64,000 nt of DNA from Thermothielavioides terrestris NRRL 8126 (Eukaryota; Ascomycota; Sordariomycetes; Sordariales; Chaetomiaceae). Positions 1 through 10,875 of the stretch are shown piece after piece (within the stretch, counting starts at the first letter, position 1; each line of letters starts with the position of its first letter). A program made the translations under genes and the position numbers. Under the pieces are notes generated by a model. The model was not told the origin of the DNA. It did not search any database and saw nothing but the letters and a program-made list of their open reading frames with translations. The stretch spans positions 1 to 64,000 of the forward strand of contig NC_016461.1 in NCBI RefSeq assembly GCF_000226115.1, in the 5' to 3' direction.

Positions 1-143
1 CCTAACCCTAACCCTAACCCTAACCCTAACCCTAACCCTAACCCTAACCCTAACCCTAACCCTAACCCTAACCCTAACCCTAACCCTAACCCTAACCCTA
101 ACCCTAACCCTAACCCTAACCCTAACCCTAACCCTAACCCTAA
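1..143. repeat. Telomere, (CCCTAA)n
   Basis: About 24 uninterrupted copies of CCCTAA on the plus strand, the C-rich strand at a left chromosome end. The complementary TTAGGG is the common telomere repeat of filamentous fungi. The window therefore begins at, or very near, a physical chromosome terminus, and everything to the right is subtelomeric at first. Confidence 0.98.
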
Positions 144-190
144 GTAACCCTAAGTAACCCTAAGTAACCCTAAGTAACCCTAAGTAACCC
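141..190. repeat. Variant telomeric 10-mers, TAAGTAACCC x5
   Basis: Five exact tandem copies of TAAGTAACCC follow the canonical repeats directly. Each looks like a telomere unit with TAAG/GTAA inserted between CCC blocks. The array ends where the AT-rich sequence starts. It may be a fixed proximal variant array or the product of template slippage by telomerase; the sequence cannot decide this. Confidence 0.9.
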
Positions 191-3100
191 TAAGATTAGG
201 CGAGCGATATTATTCTTTACAACGGCCTAGTATACGCTTTTCATATCTACGACGATGTCCAGTATATCCTCGATATATAAAGCGAAGTAGAGCTCGCGTT
301 TCTAGCTACCTAGATTATCGTTATCGGTGTCTATATACTCGAATATAGTCTTAATCAAATATTCCGTTATAGGTACAACTATTACAGTGTTTATAGCTTT
401 CACCTTCTAGATTGTTCTTTTCTATTCTATATATACTCTCACCTTTATATTGTAGATAGACCGGAAGTAATAGGTAGATATATTAAGGTCAATCTTTATT
501 CCATTGTAGAATATAAAGTTAGTTCTAATCAACAGTTTCGCTTTTAAACCTTCAATGACATTGGCTATTATAGTAAAGTGACCGTCTACGTTAGTACCGT
601 AGACGATTCCTCGGATATAGAAGTTAAACTCGACTTACTTTTTAACTTCGATATAGGCTCTAACGCCTTTGACAAAGTACGGCTTTACATTAATCCAATA
701 TAGGTTCTTAGCCTACTTAGAGATAAACTCCTTGTCGATGAGGTTGGTATTACTACCTATATCGAAGTAAACCTTAGTGCCTAGCTCGCCTAGGTTTATA
801 CTAATATTAATTATAAGGTATATAGCTTGCTTATCCAATGCTTTCAATAGTAGTATATATAGCTATACTTCTACGATCTATCTTTCGGTTAGCGTGAAGT
901 TTATATCCTTATTATTAAGCTCGTCTTCGTTGTTACTAAGGTTACGCTAATAGTCTATTCGAGGTTATATAGGTTTATACTTATCTTCGTCGTCGTCGTT
1001 GGCTATATACTTGAAAAGCTTACGACGTATCGCGAAGACTTTGCTATAGGCGGTACATTGCTAAATTCGTAGAAGTTATCGTAGTAGTTTGTTCTAGCTT
1101 AGTCTAGGCTAATAAAAGGTGTAATATAAGTAGTAAGAACTGTTAGCTTCTTTATCTTTCGATTCCTCGTCCTTGGCTTTGGTATTATATTTGTCGATAA
1201 GAACATACTTGATCTTCTCTAGCATTTTACAATAAAGGTTAGCGTCTTCGTTGTCTCCTATTACTATAATCTCGCTATAGTATAAGAAGGTGCTATCTTC
1301 GAACTACTTTTTATATATATATATCTGAATCTATTAGAGTTGTCGAGGTCGAGGTAGTCTTCCCTAATTACCGTTGTCGCCTCTTTTCTAGCTATTGAAC
1401 GGTCTAAGTCCTCCTTTACGATCGTTGAACGGTTAATATCCTCTTCTACGTCTAGTTGTACTATAGAAGTTTCGATTACCGAATAGTCGTACTTAGTTAC
1501 TATCTCTATACCAATTGTTTCTAAGTCGCTAGGGTTTATCCCTATCTCTTCTCTAAAGATTATAATATCCTCTTCTACCTCTTTCTATCTAGAAGGCTCT
1601 ACTGTCCTCCTAGTCGTCTCTTCGTCCTTCGTCGTTATACTCTATATTTACATTGTTAGCAATAGGACTATAGCCAATAATATAGCCCTTAGCGACATTC
1701 TAGTAAAACTTATCTCTAACGATATATACTTTAGTGTTGAGAATACTAAAGAATATACCTATCTCTATAGTTATATCTAGTTTATAATATAGCTAACGAA
1801 GTTCTAGATAAAGGTAGTTATATAGGTATATTAGACGTTGCTCCTTAGTAGTATCTCCCTAAATATATATATATTTAAAGTATTCTATAGTAAATTTCTA
1901 GATTAACTTATCTTCGTAGTTGTCCCTTATAGTATACTGGTTTTCGTTTAGCTATTTCTCTACTTTATATCTTTTAATATTGAACTCCTTTTTTAAACGT
2001 TTGGTCTATACTTTTATAAATATAGTCAGTACTACCTTTTCTATAGTAGAGAGCTACTATTTATACTATTATAGCGCTAATCCTTGAAGTAGGGTCTATA
2101 TCTTTATATATAAGGTCTCTTCTCTTACTAGGTAGTATCTAATGACCTAATCCACCTACTTAACCTAAAGGTTAACGTCTCTATAGTATAGCTACTATTT
2201 ATTGTACTATAGGTCCTAGAGTTCCTTAGCCTCGTTTTTTATATCTAGCTAGAAGAGACTAGTGTCTTAAATCTTCTATTTCGATATAGGTATAGACGAT
2301 TATAAAGACGTAGTACTTTCGTCCTTGATTTTAGGCTAACGGTCTTCTACGCCTATAGCCCTATTCGCCCTTTTCATTATAACGTTTAGGTTCTCTATCA
2401 TTCTAGCTATCTAAATAAGAAAGTCCTATATAGCGAAAGCGGCTTAGATATCTATAGCTCTAGCTATTTATCTAGAGGGTCTAGCTCCTTGTCTAGAGGG
2501 TCTAGCTACTTATCTATATAACGGGCTTAGTATCTCTTAGAATAGTAAAGAGATATTGGAATCGACCAAATTGTCTATACGTTCTATTCTAAGGTTCTAA
2601 ATAATTATACTTAGTCTAAGAAGCCTAGATAGGTACTAAGATAGTTGGCTAGGCGTCTATAGCAATAGCTAGGGAACCTAGTTGAAAGCGCTAATTAGCT
2701 AAGCTATTAAAGATAATAGGTCTTCCTCTTTAGGTTGTTGGTTCTAAGGCGGTAGATCCTACGATCCTCTTTATAGTCCTTAGTAGTATCTACTAAGATT
2801 ATAGCTACTAATAGTATAGGTTTTATATCCCTATTAAAGAATAGTTGGTATATCCTAGGTTTCTAGTTGCTCCTAGAAGGTTAAGCTTAGTAGAGTTGCT
2901 AGCTAGTTCTTAGTTGGATTATATCTAGTTCTTACTAATATTTCTAGCGATATAGCTAGTCCTAGTTGCTAATTGTTAGTCCTTTAAGGCTTTAGGGTCT
3001 TTAGTAGTCCCTAACTTTCTAGTACTAAAGTCTCTAGTGTTTCTTAAGTTAAGTCCTTAGTCTCTAAAGCAACGTTTTCGATCCTAGGGTCTAGGATAAG

Positions 3101-3700
3101 GTTCTTATTAATAGCTACTTAGACTTTATATTTAATAGTTGTAAAGTAGGTATAAGGAATATAATTATTGAGTATCTAAGAGGGAGGATACTCTACGATA
3201 TATAGTGTTTCGATATACCGTTGGGCGTAGATATCTCCTTCTAATGCCTCTTCAAGTGATATTATAGCTTCTAGGTATTAGAGTTCTTAAGGATTAATAG
3301 CAGTTACCTACTAGACGTTATAGGTAACCTCGAAGTCCTTAATAAACTTAAGTGTCTACTATATATCCCTATAGACATTGGCGTTTATAAGGCTTAAATC
3401 CATCTAGCTTCTAACTCTTCGTAAATACTTAGTACTAGAATAACAATAGCTAGGTCGTAAACTAGTTTGTTATAGATCGTATACTCTAAAGCTTATTCCC
3501 TTATAAAGGAGCATTATCTACCTTAGGCGTTGCTCTATACAACTTGCTAGGTATAACTTGTAATATCTCTCAATCTAAACTTAGCTCCCCTCGACGGGAA
3601 GCGAATAGATTCAAATCGTTAGTAGGTACTACTTATTATATATAGATAGTGCTCGGTAACCATCTAGCGGTAAACGTATAAGGGTGAGAAAGATCAATGC
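191..3700. repeat. AT-rich, RIP-like degenerate subtelomeric DNA
   Basis: About 3.5 kb very rich in TA, TAG and TAT, with no long open frame on either strand, in sharp contrast to the GC-rich sequence further right. This is the expected footprint of RIP, which converts CpA to TpA in duplicated DNA and so makes TAG and TAA stops from CAG and CAA. A retropepsin-like fragment inside it shows that at least part was an LTR retrotransposon. The rest is too decayed to assign by eye. Confidence 0.8.
481..790 (-). mobile_element. RIP-damaged retropepsin-like fragment of an LTR retrotransposon
   Basis: On the minus strand one frame reads through 103 codons with only two stops, TAG and TAA, both consistent with CAG/CAA hit by C-to-T change. 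It carries a retropepsin-style active site, FDIGSNTNLID, where DIG matches DTG with ACx changed to ATx. About 70 residues later comes EGLKAKLLIRTNFI, resembling the second conserved LLIGT-type segment. This layout fits the protease of a Gypsy-type Gag-Pol polyprotein. Upstream on the minus strand (about 800-2200) the frame is too degraded to prove Gag or a zinc knuckle. No LTRs, reverse transcriptase or integrase were recognised, so the element is a fragment or extends beyond recognition. Confidence 0.6.
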
Positions 3701-3956
3701 CTCTTAGCCTCGTTAGCTGATAAGGCGGCACTCCTAAACACTAGTATATGTTACAAAAGTATGTTGATGCAGTCTGCTGTTCTACGAAGGGGTTGCGGGC
3801 GAGGTTCCCTTTTTTAAAGGAACGCTCGTCACCCTTGACCGCGGTGCGGTCATAGGTGCCCTTGCCACAGTTGCGTGTGACAGTGCGGGTCACCTGCCCA
3901 ACTTCCGAACAAACGCCTATTCCTAACCCTAAGCAGCCACTAGGAATAGCGGAAGG

Positions 3957-4298
3957 ATGGCAGAGGACCTCGAGCTGTTTTGCAAGCCGTCTAGCGTTGT
4001 GTAGAACGGCACTAAGATGACGGTCCAGGAGTACAGAGACATAATCTAGAGCAGCCTAGATGCGATCTCAGGCTTATTCTTCGACATCCACACCCTAGTG
4101 GTGGACGAGGACCGCTAACAGATCGCCGCCCATCTCGAGTTCATGGGGACGCCCGTTAAACTGTTTGCTAGAGGGGTTCCGAATGGCTGGCCAGTCGTTT
4201 TCGCTAAGCACGTCTTCTACTGGCTGGAGCAGGGTAGGATCTTAGATGTTTTGACCATTGTAAATTGGGAAGAGTACAGAGCGCAGCTTGCTCGCTAA
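3957..4298 (+). pseudogene. SnoaL/NTF2-like polyketide-cyclase-fold protein, broken by stops
   Basis: A 114-codon frame from ATG to TAA carries three internal stops (TAG, TAG, TAA), all explicable as C-to-T changes in CAG or CAA codons. Between them the protein is well preserved. Recognisable pieces are MTVQEYRDII, LDAISGLFFDIHTLVVDED, HLEFMGTP, then FAKHVFYWLEQGRILDVLTIV and a WEEYRAQLA tail. Order and spacing match fungal SnoaL-like (NTF2-fold) proteins of about 120-140 residues. The intact family member would be a small cytosolic protein of uncertain substrate. It lies at the inner edge of the RIP zone, and stops at Gln-type codons fit RIP rather than random decay. Function is probably lost here. 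Confidence 0.65.
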
Positions 4299-4378
4299 GT
4301 GTATATACATACTTCGCAGCTTAATGGTAGATGACCGTGGCCTAGCTAATGAATGATGATGCTAAGCTGTTACTGAAT

Positions 4379-4811
4379 CTAGCAGTCTATTAGGTAACCT
4401 GTCACAAACGCGTATACAGCTTTGTAAAGCAAGTCGATCACCTGCTCTCCAACAGGCTAGGTCTTGTCAACCCATTTTCATTAGCGGAACCTGCTAGCTG
4501 CGAAAGTGTCGCGTCCACACATACCAAGGAGGAGCCCCTACTCCTGTCCAGTTCTCTAGCGTCTGGTCGATTATAAGCCGCACGCCAATGAATATAAAGT
4601 CTGTGAACGGGCCGCGAAGGCCGTAGAAGCTCGCCACCCCTCGGATCACAGCTGCCACTGCGCCTTGGCCATAGTGCATCGCCATGTTGAGAACCCAAAG
4701 CTCCTCCTTGGTCTGCGGCTCAGCACTAATCAGCCGCGCCAGTGTCTTGCCCGGCACCTCGGAGCTTAGTCGTCCAGTAAAGAACTGCTCTACCTTCTCC
4801 CTAGCCGTCAT
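4379..4811 (-). CDS. Small conserved fungal protein, probably membrane-associated, two exons
   Basis: Exon 1 is 4521-4811 and exon 2 is 4379-4456, joined across a 64-nt intron with GTGTGG donor, CTAG acceptor and a GCTAAT branch-like site; product 122 aa. The pattern is one I recall from uncharacterised fungal proteins: FFTGRL, PGKTL, then a hydrophobic stretch around MHYGQGAVAAVIRGV, the RLIIDQTLENWTGVGAPPW signature, and a C-terminal VIDLLYKAVYAFVTG helix. Unspliced, exon 1 would run into a stop just after GAPPWY. The splice restores the expected GAPPW-x-P-x-EQVIDLLYK continuation, which supports the model. The function is unknown. Despite lying next to RIP-damaged DNA the frame is open, though an N-terminal exon may be missing. 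Confidence 0.55.
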
Positions 4812-5476
4812 GCTGCCGATGCAAAAGACTCAGAAAAGCCGGAGAACGACGGACACTAGGGCCCAGAGCAATCATAATAACTTACGCAGCTACACCAAGC
4901 ATACCGGCACATGCGCCGTAGGCGACAACCGTACCCTATCCCATAGGTGGGTGTGGCCGGACAGGGTCCGTTGGACGGCGGGACATGATCTTTGCTCAAG
5001 AGTTAATAGTTACCTTGGTATAGGATCCAAAGTTATTAGGATCTTAGCGAATGCTAAATACTCGTCTACGATTATGTCCTATATACAGATTACCGGCTTT
5101 CGCAAACCCTCTTGCCCTCCTACGTGTCGTCATAATGACCTAAGTCGTTAATCCTAATAGACGACGTCATAGGGGTGGCAAGGGTTGGCGTAAACACGAG
5201 AGCTTGCTAAATGGCGGTTGTCTACAGCAAATCATTGGCTCTGTCACATTGGATTCGGTATTAGAGCCAAGTACTTGTTCACATAGAACGTAAGCAATGT
5301 TGGATACTGATCATTCATCATCATGCCTTGGGTATCAGTACCAACGTGAACAGACTAAGCATGGACATAAGGATGAAGAGCCGCCTATAAAGTAAAACAT
5401 CACCCTCTTAGGCCATTTCCCCGGTAATGCTGCAAACCTGACCCATTATTCTGACATTAGGACAATCTTAGACGGA
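4812..5476. other. Intergenic transition from RIP zone to GC-rich DNA
   Basis: Composition changes from AT-rich to mixed. No frame here resembles a protein on either strand. It would hold the promoter of the 4.4-4.8 kb gene and the 3' end of the RhoGAP-like gene. Confidence 0.5.
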
Positions 5477-7604
5477 CTAAAACGCCGCGTTGCTCTTCCG
5501 CATCACGCCCCGGGCAGCCAGGTTGTACTCGGAGCGCTTGCGAATCAGGAAGGCAAGCCCCAGCATGAAATCAAGATGATCATGTGCGGCCAACGCGTGC
5601 ATCAGCGGACGGATGAGGCGGCCAGCAAGTCGCTCAGCCGTCATCTCGTTGGCGTCGGCAGCGTCAGCGATATCGCCCCAGAGGTTGAGCAGCAGCTTGA
5701 ACAGAGCGCGCCCGGGACCGTGCATGCCCGTCAACGCTTCCTCCCAAAAGTCGAGGCCCTGGTCCAGGCGCGCGAGGCCGGCGGTGGCCTGGCGGGAGAG
5801 GGCTATCCACCGCTTGCCGACGGGCTCGGGGATGAGGGGCTTAGGCAGTTCCGACAGGAACAGAAGAATAACATCGGCGGCGTCGTAGACGGTGAAGTGC
5901 GACCAGTCCAGCTCCTTGCCGTAGCCCGTCTCGGCCGAACTAAACACCTCGATGAGCTGCGCAACCCGCACCTGGTCGCCATCGAGCCCGAAGATGTGAG
6001 GGGCGTCGAGGCCGCAGTCGAGAATGTGGCACACACACCGGAGCACGCAAAGCGGGTACTCGCGAGTAACTCGCTCCGACCGCCTGCCGCTGCTGTGGGC
6101 GGTGCTCGCGATGCCCTTGGCCACCTGCATGCTCCGGGTCAATGATACGCCGAAGACAGCATTTGAGTCTGGCTCCAGCTGGTCCTCAGCAATGTTTGGA
6201 GCTGGTGCTGGTCGTCGCATGGCGAGACTGCGGACGGCGTTGGCGAGCCTGGAGCTGCCACGCCGCAGAAACCCGGAGGGGCGTTGTGAGGTATAGGGCG
6301 TTTGGGAATCGCCATCCGAGGTTGTTGGACGGACTGCGGACGGCACGTCGGCGCGTGGCCGCTCCCGAACGGTGTGGAGAACGTGACCGAAGATGCTGCT
6401 TCTGCGACTACGCACACGCGCTGCAGGCTGCCGCGGATCTGGCTCCGTTTGCTCTGGGAGCGCGGTCACAGGCGTATAGTACGAATTTCGCGATGGATAG
6501 GCGAGTGTAGCTGTGGGAGCAGTGGGAGAACTCATGACGCTCGGGCTGGGTGGGGTGCCGGCAATGAAGCTGTTCGAGGTGTGAAGCCGTGGTACCGCGG
6601 GGCGCCTTGCAGTCGCGGAACTGAGCCTGGACGCAGACCTGGGAGGTGGACGTGGAGGCGGAGGCGGAGGCGACGGCGGCGACGACGACGCTGGGGCCAA
6701 CAATTTGCATCTCTCGCCGACAAAATCGTCGAGCTCCTCTTCATAAGGCTCAGAAGAAACATCAGTAGGTGACGCCGTCGTCGTTTGCTCCCCGGCATAG
6801 TGTGACACTGCATCGGCATCTTCGTAGCTCATGTCGATGGCGCTGTCGGGGGCTCCGCCTGCCGAGGAGGACGCATCGCGGCGGTGAGCTCGGAGACCGA
6901 AGCCCATGCCTTCTCGTGCTGAAGCGGTTTGCGCCTGTAAGACAAGGAGGTATCGCCCGAGCCTGAGCAGCGCCGCGTTCTGATGCAAGTCCGGCTGCAA
7001 ACGGTGTGTTGCGTCGATAACCCGGTCGGCAACTGCGGCTAATTCGCTCTGTTGGTTCATGCCATCGGCAGTCGGATCTAGGCTGTAAATGGATGTGTCC
7101 TGCTGGTTCCTGTCGCTCGTGTGGGTTTTGATGCTGCGAGCTGTGGATAAGCATCTACGCAGGGACAATTTTGCGGCCAAAAATCCGGGAGACGTACATC
7201 CCGACCAGGTCCACCGCCAGGCCGAGTACCAGCTTATACTCCCCTAGCGTCCGCCGCAGCTTGTCAATGTGGTCGCGGCTCGCTAGCCAACGCGACTTCT
7301 TGTCTGCCCTGGGCACCCCTGGCCGGTTCAGAACCAAGACGCAGCCCTCAAGCTCGTTGATGAGGGCGAGGCAAGTGTCGAGCACACCGGCCGTGTGCGC
7401 CGCGAACGAGGCTGGAACGAGCGTGGCATCGGATTCAAGCAGGTCCAGCACGCTATGCAGAGAGTGCAATTCAGTAGCGATGGCATCGCATTCGCACCGG
7501 CACTCGCGGACTTCTTGGACGAACTTGCTCACGGCGAGCGTTGCCCTCTCAACGGCTTCGCCCGCAGCTGAACAAGCAGCGCCCAGGAGCCTGTTCGACG
7601 CCAT
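5477..7604 (-). CDS. RhoGAP-like protein with fungal N-terminal helical domain; probable pseudo-GAP
   Basis: Exons 7198-7604 and 5477-7133 join across a 64-nt intron (GTACGT donor, TCGCAG acceptor), giving 687 aa. Residues 1-135 resemble the fungal-specific helical N-terminal domain found on NLR-like and signalling proteins. A long Ser/Pro-rich linker follows, with a Pro run near residues 290-300. From about 497 to the end the layout is RhoGAP: the LPKPLIPEP segment, the following helices and the closing LAxRLxRPL helix are visible. Key catalytic residues seem absent. Where RhoGAPs have GIFRxSG with the arginine finger there is HIFGLDG; the usual K-x-LReLP lysine and N-LA asparagine are also replaced. 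The fold would suit Rho-family GTPase binding, but GTP hydrolysis activity is doubtful. The ATG chosen is the first one of exon 1. Confidence 0.75.
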
Positions 7605-8856
7605 TGCTGGTCAGTCATCGTCCAAGAACCATACGTTCTGGAGGCTGCTTGGGGAAGTATCAGGCTTGCATACAGCCAACTCATCTGGTCGAATCCCGGA
7701 TTTCACCTGGATCTGTGTGAGTCTCGGGTGCGAAGGAGGCCGGGGACGTCAGCCACGCTTGACTGGGCAATAGTACTAGGTTCACAGCTGCAGCGCAGGC
7801 AAAGTGCCAGCGAGGCGAAGGGGAATTCGGAGAAAAGAATCAGGAAGAGTTACCCGTCGCATGGCGAAGCTTTCAGCTGATGCCCACGGTCTTCGCCCCT
7901 CGACCACATGCGCGGTCTCGGCCCCAATATTCTGCTCTTCGGGAAAGTGGGCCAGTCAAAAACCGCGGATCGGGCCTGGATTGGCCAGCATTTGGCGTTC
8001 CGGGGAGCTCGGAAGCTAACCTGGAAGGAGGGTCGTCGCCCGCCCCTCCAACTGGCAAACCAGGTTGCCACTTGGATGCGGGGAAGTGCAGAGGCCAGGT
8101 GTATATGAGAGTGCTCCGTCCCGTTCGGCGGAGGCGGTTCTCGTTTCAATCCGAGAATGAGCTTGACGAGAAGGAGAGCACTGTTGCGGATGCGGCACGC
8201 ATAGAGCACTGAATATCGTCTTACTTCCAGGTTCCTCAACAGTGAGCTGAAAAGCCAGTGTTTAGTAAGATATCAGTATCTGACACGCCAGCAAAGGTGG
8301 GGAAGTCCGTCTTCGCCGTTCACAACGCGGCCTGGCCCAATGCTCGTGGCGCCCAAAAGATATTGAGACACCAAGGCAGCACAGCGCAGCATGTGCGCCC
8401 CAAGCGAACATGCGCTCTCCGATGGCATCAACAATGGAAACCTTCTAGGTCGTAGCATGGATTGTGGCGGTCCAGCAAACGGGTTCACCCGGCCGAGTCG
8501 GAAGATCCAGCGGCGCGGGCTTACGCCAAGACGGGTGCTTGACGGTGCGTCACAGTAAACAACCATAATTTGGAGCCTTGACATGTGCCAAGGTAACTAC
8601 CTGAGTTATTTTGGTTTTCTTGATCGGTACGGTTGAACTTGGTTGATTGAACCGAATCCACCCGACTTCGCCATGCACCAGGACATCGCAGAGGCGTTGA
8701 CACGCAGATGAACACCGAGCAGTCCTCCGAGTTCCAACCGCTAATTAGGTGCTCCCTAAATGCTGAACATATTGTTCGCCCTCGTCCCTTCAGCTCGGCC
8801 GTGGAGGTCACCTTTCTTCGGCCAAAAGAAAGTGTGACACGGATACTCCGCGAGTG
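7605..8856. other. Intergenic, about 1.25 kb
   Basis: Only short overlapping frames with no protein-like pattern. It should contain the upstream region of the RhoGAP-like gene and the 3' flank of the methyltransferase gene. No repeat or RNA gene was recognised. Confidence 0.5.
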
Positions 8857-9459
8857 CTAGTATGCAACGTCTCGCTTGGGTCGCAGGAGGTAGCAGTACA
8901 GGTAAATGTCCGGATCGGTTGGTTTCAACTTCGGCGTTGGGATCCGACTGGCCACTTCGACCTCGAAGAACGACCGCACACCTTCGAACCGCGATGCGGA
9001 GTAGCTGAGCGACACCCAAAACCCGTCGCTGTCCAAGCAACAATGGATGGCCTTTGCCATTGAAAGCACAGCGTCGGCTGGGCCGCATGCAACAGCGTCG
9101 GCCGTGCCTTTATCGATGGCTACTCGATGTACCGGCTTGAGTTCGAGCTGCGTCACATCGGCAACGAGATACTCCATCCGAACATCGCCAAATCGATCCC
9201 GCTCCAACTGTTGGCCTCGCTCTAGAGCAAGGGGTTCATAGTCGATGTTTGTCACGTTCAAAAATCCTCTTTGTCGAAGTTGGTTGTGCAAGTCGCTGGT
9301 TCCAGGCCCCAAATGGAGAATCCGAGCATCGCTCGGAAGCTTCGTGAGTTGGGGGGCCAGGACGTCCATGAACGCCGAAGACGACGTCAGCCATTCGAAA
9401 GCTGTCTCGGTTTCAAACCGATGATGCCAATAACTCTGTTTTTCGAAGTCGGCGGCCAT
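8857..9459 (-). CDS. SAM-dependent methyltransferase, METTL13/EFM-like
   Basis: A single-exon frame of 200 aa starting at the ATG at 9459; the frame extends further upstream but has no earlier ATG. Motif I is ILHLGPGTSDL, the acidic end of strand 2 is NIDYEPLAL, and motif post-II/III is VAIDKGTADAV. The DKGT(x)DA signature is a hallmark of the METTL13/METTL10/CSKMT group, many of which methylate lysines of translation factors or metabolic enzymes. The family strongly suggests a protein or small-molecule methyltransferase using S-adenosylmethionine in the cytosol. The N-terminal SYWHHRFETE(T)xFEWL segment also matches that group (YWdxRyxxxxxFEW). The exact substrate cannot be read from sequence. 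The length is near the small members of the family. Confidence 0.85.
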   Translation of the reverse strand: MAADFEKQSYWHHRFETETAFEWLTSSSAFMDVLAPQLTKLPSDARILHLGPGTSDLHNQLRQRGFLNVTNIDYEPLALERGQQLERDRFGDVRMEYLVADVTQLELKPVHRVAIDKGTADAVACGPADAVLSMAKAIHCCLDSDGFWVSLSYSASRFEGVRSFFEVEVASRIPTPKLKPTDPDIYLYCYLLRPKRDVAY

Positions 9460-10875
9460 GGCGTGGCAAAAGCCTTCGCTGCTTAGAGACAACTTGCAAT
9501 CACATCAAGCGGCTCGAGGAAAGACAGTGTCTGCTTGTGGTGTGGTTGATTGCGAAATGCCGCTGTGATGTTTCCGCCTCGAGTACCTACTTGAGGGACC
9601 CACCTCGTTAAATATTCGCGCCTACCTCAGCCAAAGACGGGCCGTTATTTGTTTGAGAAGCTGCATCAAACAGCGGGGTAGCTCACGCAGGCGACCACCC
9701 CCGCACCCCCTCCAATCGGTTAACGACAGTGTTGGCGAGCAGCTGTTGAGAGAGGGAAACCGAGGTAAGATAGATTTGATGGAGATGCTGACCCGAGTGC
9801 TACCTAGGTAGGTAGGAAGGCGACGTTTAATTAACGAGAGGAAAACTTACCTATATCGGTTGTTCTTTGTCTTGGATTGTGAATAGATATCGACCGGCTA
9901 GAATCCCGATATCCATCCCCGTGTCGCGGCCTGGCGAGTCGGGCACAGTCCCAGTTCTGGCCAGTATCACTGCCCACCTGACGATGAACGTATCATGAAA
10001 GATTTGCAAACTGGATTCCGCGTGGATATTCAGAGAGATTAGTCATACGACAGGACAACTTCCTGGACAAGAGACACAGATACAGGGTTTCAGCTGTGGG
10101 CGAGCGGCCGGGACAAACTCCAAGAAGACAATAATGTTCCATGAGGAAGAAGGGCAACGATGTCGGCCCGTCGGGCGCCATTACCTGCATCGACTTGCGT
10201 GGCTCCGTGCTCATATCCGCAAGGTTCAACATCACACTGTAGGTGTCGAAAATGAAGGGCAAGGTCAGGTCGGTTGGCCACGTAGCAGCCCCTGGAGGCG
10301 GTGAGGACGATGAGGGGCAATCCGCAGTTGTACTCTACTGCGTATGTGCATAGCCACCCCTTTGATGTGGGGGCGGTCAACCTGGAAGCATGTGCGGAGA
10401 GGATGCCGCGTGGTGCATTAGGCAAGGGGCCTCATGAAGGCATCTGGCAGCCAAACAGTTGTCTCCAGCCTGTCATCGACGCTCATCTGGACCCGCTTCA
10501 ACGGATATGGCAATGTGCACATCGGCAAACAGATTACACTACTGCACACGCCCGCACGACCAGCAGTCAACGATGCCCGATCCACATGATGCAACGGCTC
10601 GTCACTTCTGCCCAAGAAGGGCGAACCCCTCGTATGTAGTTGTTGCTCAGGCGCCATCTTCCGACGTTCGGTCTGCATGACAAGTTTAAGAAGATGGGAC
10701 GGCGCCCGCACACACACTCCTTTGACTTGCACCCTTTCCTCCTCACTGCTTTGGTCTTCAAACGGCTTACGCCCCAATCTCTAGTTTACATCACCTCCTC
10801 CCCAGACCACCGCTCTCCCCTGTGTTCCCCTATTAGGCAACTCCACCGCATAAGCTGTTTCAGTTCCCCTACGCC
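9460..10875. other. Intergenic, about 1.4 kb
   Basis: Short frames on both strands overlap one another without domain-like content. A palindromic CCTAGG motif within a TAGGTAGG run lies at about 9801-9816. The CT-rich stretch just before 10876 looks like a fungal 5' leader. I see no gene here. Confidence 0.5.

Noticed and set aside
1..3700. Telomere-linked RecQ-type helicase
   Set aside because: Such genes are common near fungal telomeres, but no helicase motif could be read in the AT-rich DNA.
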